Assembly: GCA_036264255.1 (NCBI GenBank)
Contig: DATARI010000023.1
Location: forward strand, 1-5,994
Reading direction: 5' to 3'
DNA: 5,994 nucleotides
DNA from: DASZIT01 sp036264255
Lineage (GTDB): Bacteria; Actinomycetota; Acidimicrobiia; Acidimicrobiales; RAAP-2
Shown one piece after another: positions 5,461-5,994 of this stretch. Below the pieces are notes generated by a model. That model was not told the origin of the DNA. It worked only from the letters and a program-made list of their open reading frames with translations, and made no database searches. Numbering within the stretch: position 1 is the stretch's first letter; every line of letters begins with the position of its first letter. The translations under genes were made by a program, and so were the position numbers.

Positions 5461-5994
5461 GCGGTACCGACGCTGGCCCTATCGGTGCGGTCGCGCACCC
5501 ACACCAGGTGGGCATCGGTCTCGCCCGGCGCGGTGGGTGGCCGGGATTCGGTTCTCTCGAGCCGGAACCCGAGCTTGGGGGGGATGGCGGCGCTACGCAG
5601 ATTGGCGGCATCGCAACGGATCTCTACCCGGCTCACTGCGGAAAGGCGGAGAGCGGCGTCAGCAAGGGCCCCGGCGGCGGCGGTCGCCACCCCTCGTCCG
5701 GTGTGGTCGACCTGGACCCAGTAGCCGATCTCCAGGGCACCCACCCCGATCCGGGTGTGGAGGCCGCAGCAGCCGATGATCGGCCCCGACGGAGTCCCAC
5801 GGATGGTGAACTGGAATTCTTGGAAGGCGTCCCACTGCAGCACCGCGGTGGCGAGGAAGGCCCCGATCGACTCCGGGGTCGCCGGGTCCTGGGCCCAGGG
5901 CATCCAGGGTCGGAGGTGGGAGAGGCTGGCGTTGACGGCGATGACCAGCGCCGGTGTGTCGCCGGGGACGGCGCGGGTCAGGAGGAAGTCGCCG
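5457..5994 (-). CDS. GNAT acetyltransferase, RimJ/RimL-like, C-terminal 178 residues
   Basis: The gene enters from the right edge, so its start and first strand are missing; the open frame runs from 5993 to a TGA at 5459-5457. Residue numbers below count from the first visible codon. NASLSHLRPWMPWA (21-34) is the characteristic N-terminal segment of RimJ/RimL-type acetyltransferases. LEIGYWVQVDHTGRGVATAA (87-106) is the acetyl-CoA-binding motif A with its GRG turn, and NLRSAAIPPKLGF (131-143) is the motif B helix and strand. The family transfers acetyl from acetyl-CoA to the N-terminal amine of ribosomal proteins or to other amines, including some antibiotics; the substrate here cannot be told. 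An internal ATG at 5903 is not the start, since conserved sequence continues upstream of it. The stop codon overlaps the -35 box of the downstream ArsR-SRPBCC gene, 33 bp before that gene's start. Confidence 0.9.
   Translation of the reverse strand, partial: GDFLLTRAVPGDTPALVIAVNASLSHLRPWMPWAQDPATPESIGAFLATAVLQWDAFQEFQFTIRGTPSGPIIGCCGLHTRIGVGALEIGYWVQVDHTGRGVATAAAGALADAALRLSAVSRVEIRCDAANLRSAAIPPKLGFRLERTESRPPTAPGETDAHLVWVRDRTDRASVGTA

Noticed and set aside
5457..5903. Complete 148-residue acetyltransferase starting at ATG 5903
   Set aside because: The frame continues upstream to the window edge with conserved RimJ/RimL-type sequence ending in SLSHLRPW, so the ATG is internal and the gene is truncated by the window.

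Overview
The window is GC-rich, densely packed DNA of actinobacterial type. Most unused frames stay open over long stretches, GTG and ATG starts are mixed, and one start appears leaderless. The secreted PQQ-like beta-propeller resembles proteins I associate with Acidimicrobiia-like Actinomycetota. That placement is a judgement from memory and could be wrong at class level. I see no rRNA, tRNA, CRISPR array, insertion sequence or phage gene.

Layout from left to right. (1) Positions 1-299, minus strand: the first 99 residues of a streptogramin-lyase-like (Vgb-type) beta-propeller that runs off the left edge. (2) Positions 300-570: a 271-bp non-coding stretch holding a perfect 16-bp palindrome and a perfect 21-bp direct repeat with 22-bp period. 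A GC-rich hairpin lies directly after the tetR stop. (3) Positions 571-1200, minus strand: a TetR-family repressor, divergent from (4) 1320-2921, plus strand: a 14-TM DHA2-type MFS drug exporter. The 119 bp between them carry a clear promoter (TTGCAA, 17 bp, TATACT) and a near-perfect 21-bp palindrome over its -10 box, a typical arrangement for a repressor-controlled efflux pump. (5) Positions 2929-4521, minus strand: a secreted, C-terminally anchored PQQ-like beta-propeller, convergent with the exporter and only 7 bp from it. (6) Positions 4668-5423, minus strand: a single-chain fusion of an ArsR-type DNA-binding domain with an SRPBCC/AHSA1 ligand-pocket domain. Its promoter has a perfect 16-bp palindrome between the -35 and -10 boxes. 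(7) Positions 5457-5993, minus strand: the C-terminal 178 residues of a RimJ/RimL-like GNAT acetyltransferase that runs off the right edge.

Two small regulatory circuits can be read from the DNA. In the first, the TetR protein probably represses the exporter, and perhaps itself, through the shared palindrome, with a drug-like inducer releasing it. In the second, the ArsR-SRPBCC protein probably represses its own gene, with the SRPBCC pocket as a candidate sensor. The streptogramin-lyase-like gene, the exporter and the acetyltransferase could suggest a resistance or detoxification flavour, but each family is broad and no substrate can be named. I found no strong evidence of a wholly new system. 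The most noteworthy items are the ArsR-SRPBCC circuit, with its apparently leaderless start and internal ribosome-binding site, the tetR/MFS operator region, and the unexplained palindrome-plus-repeat block at 378-437.
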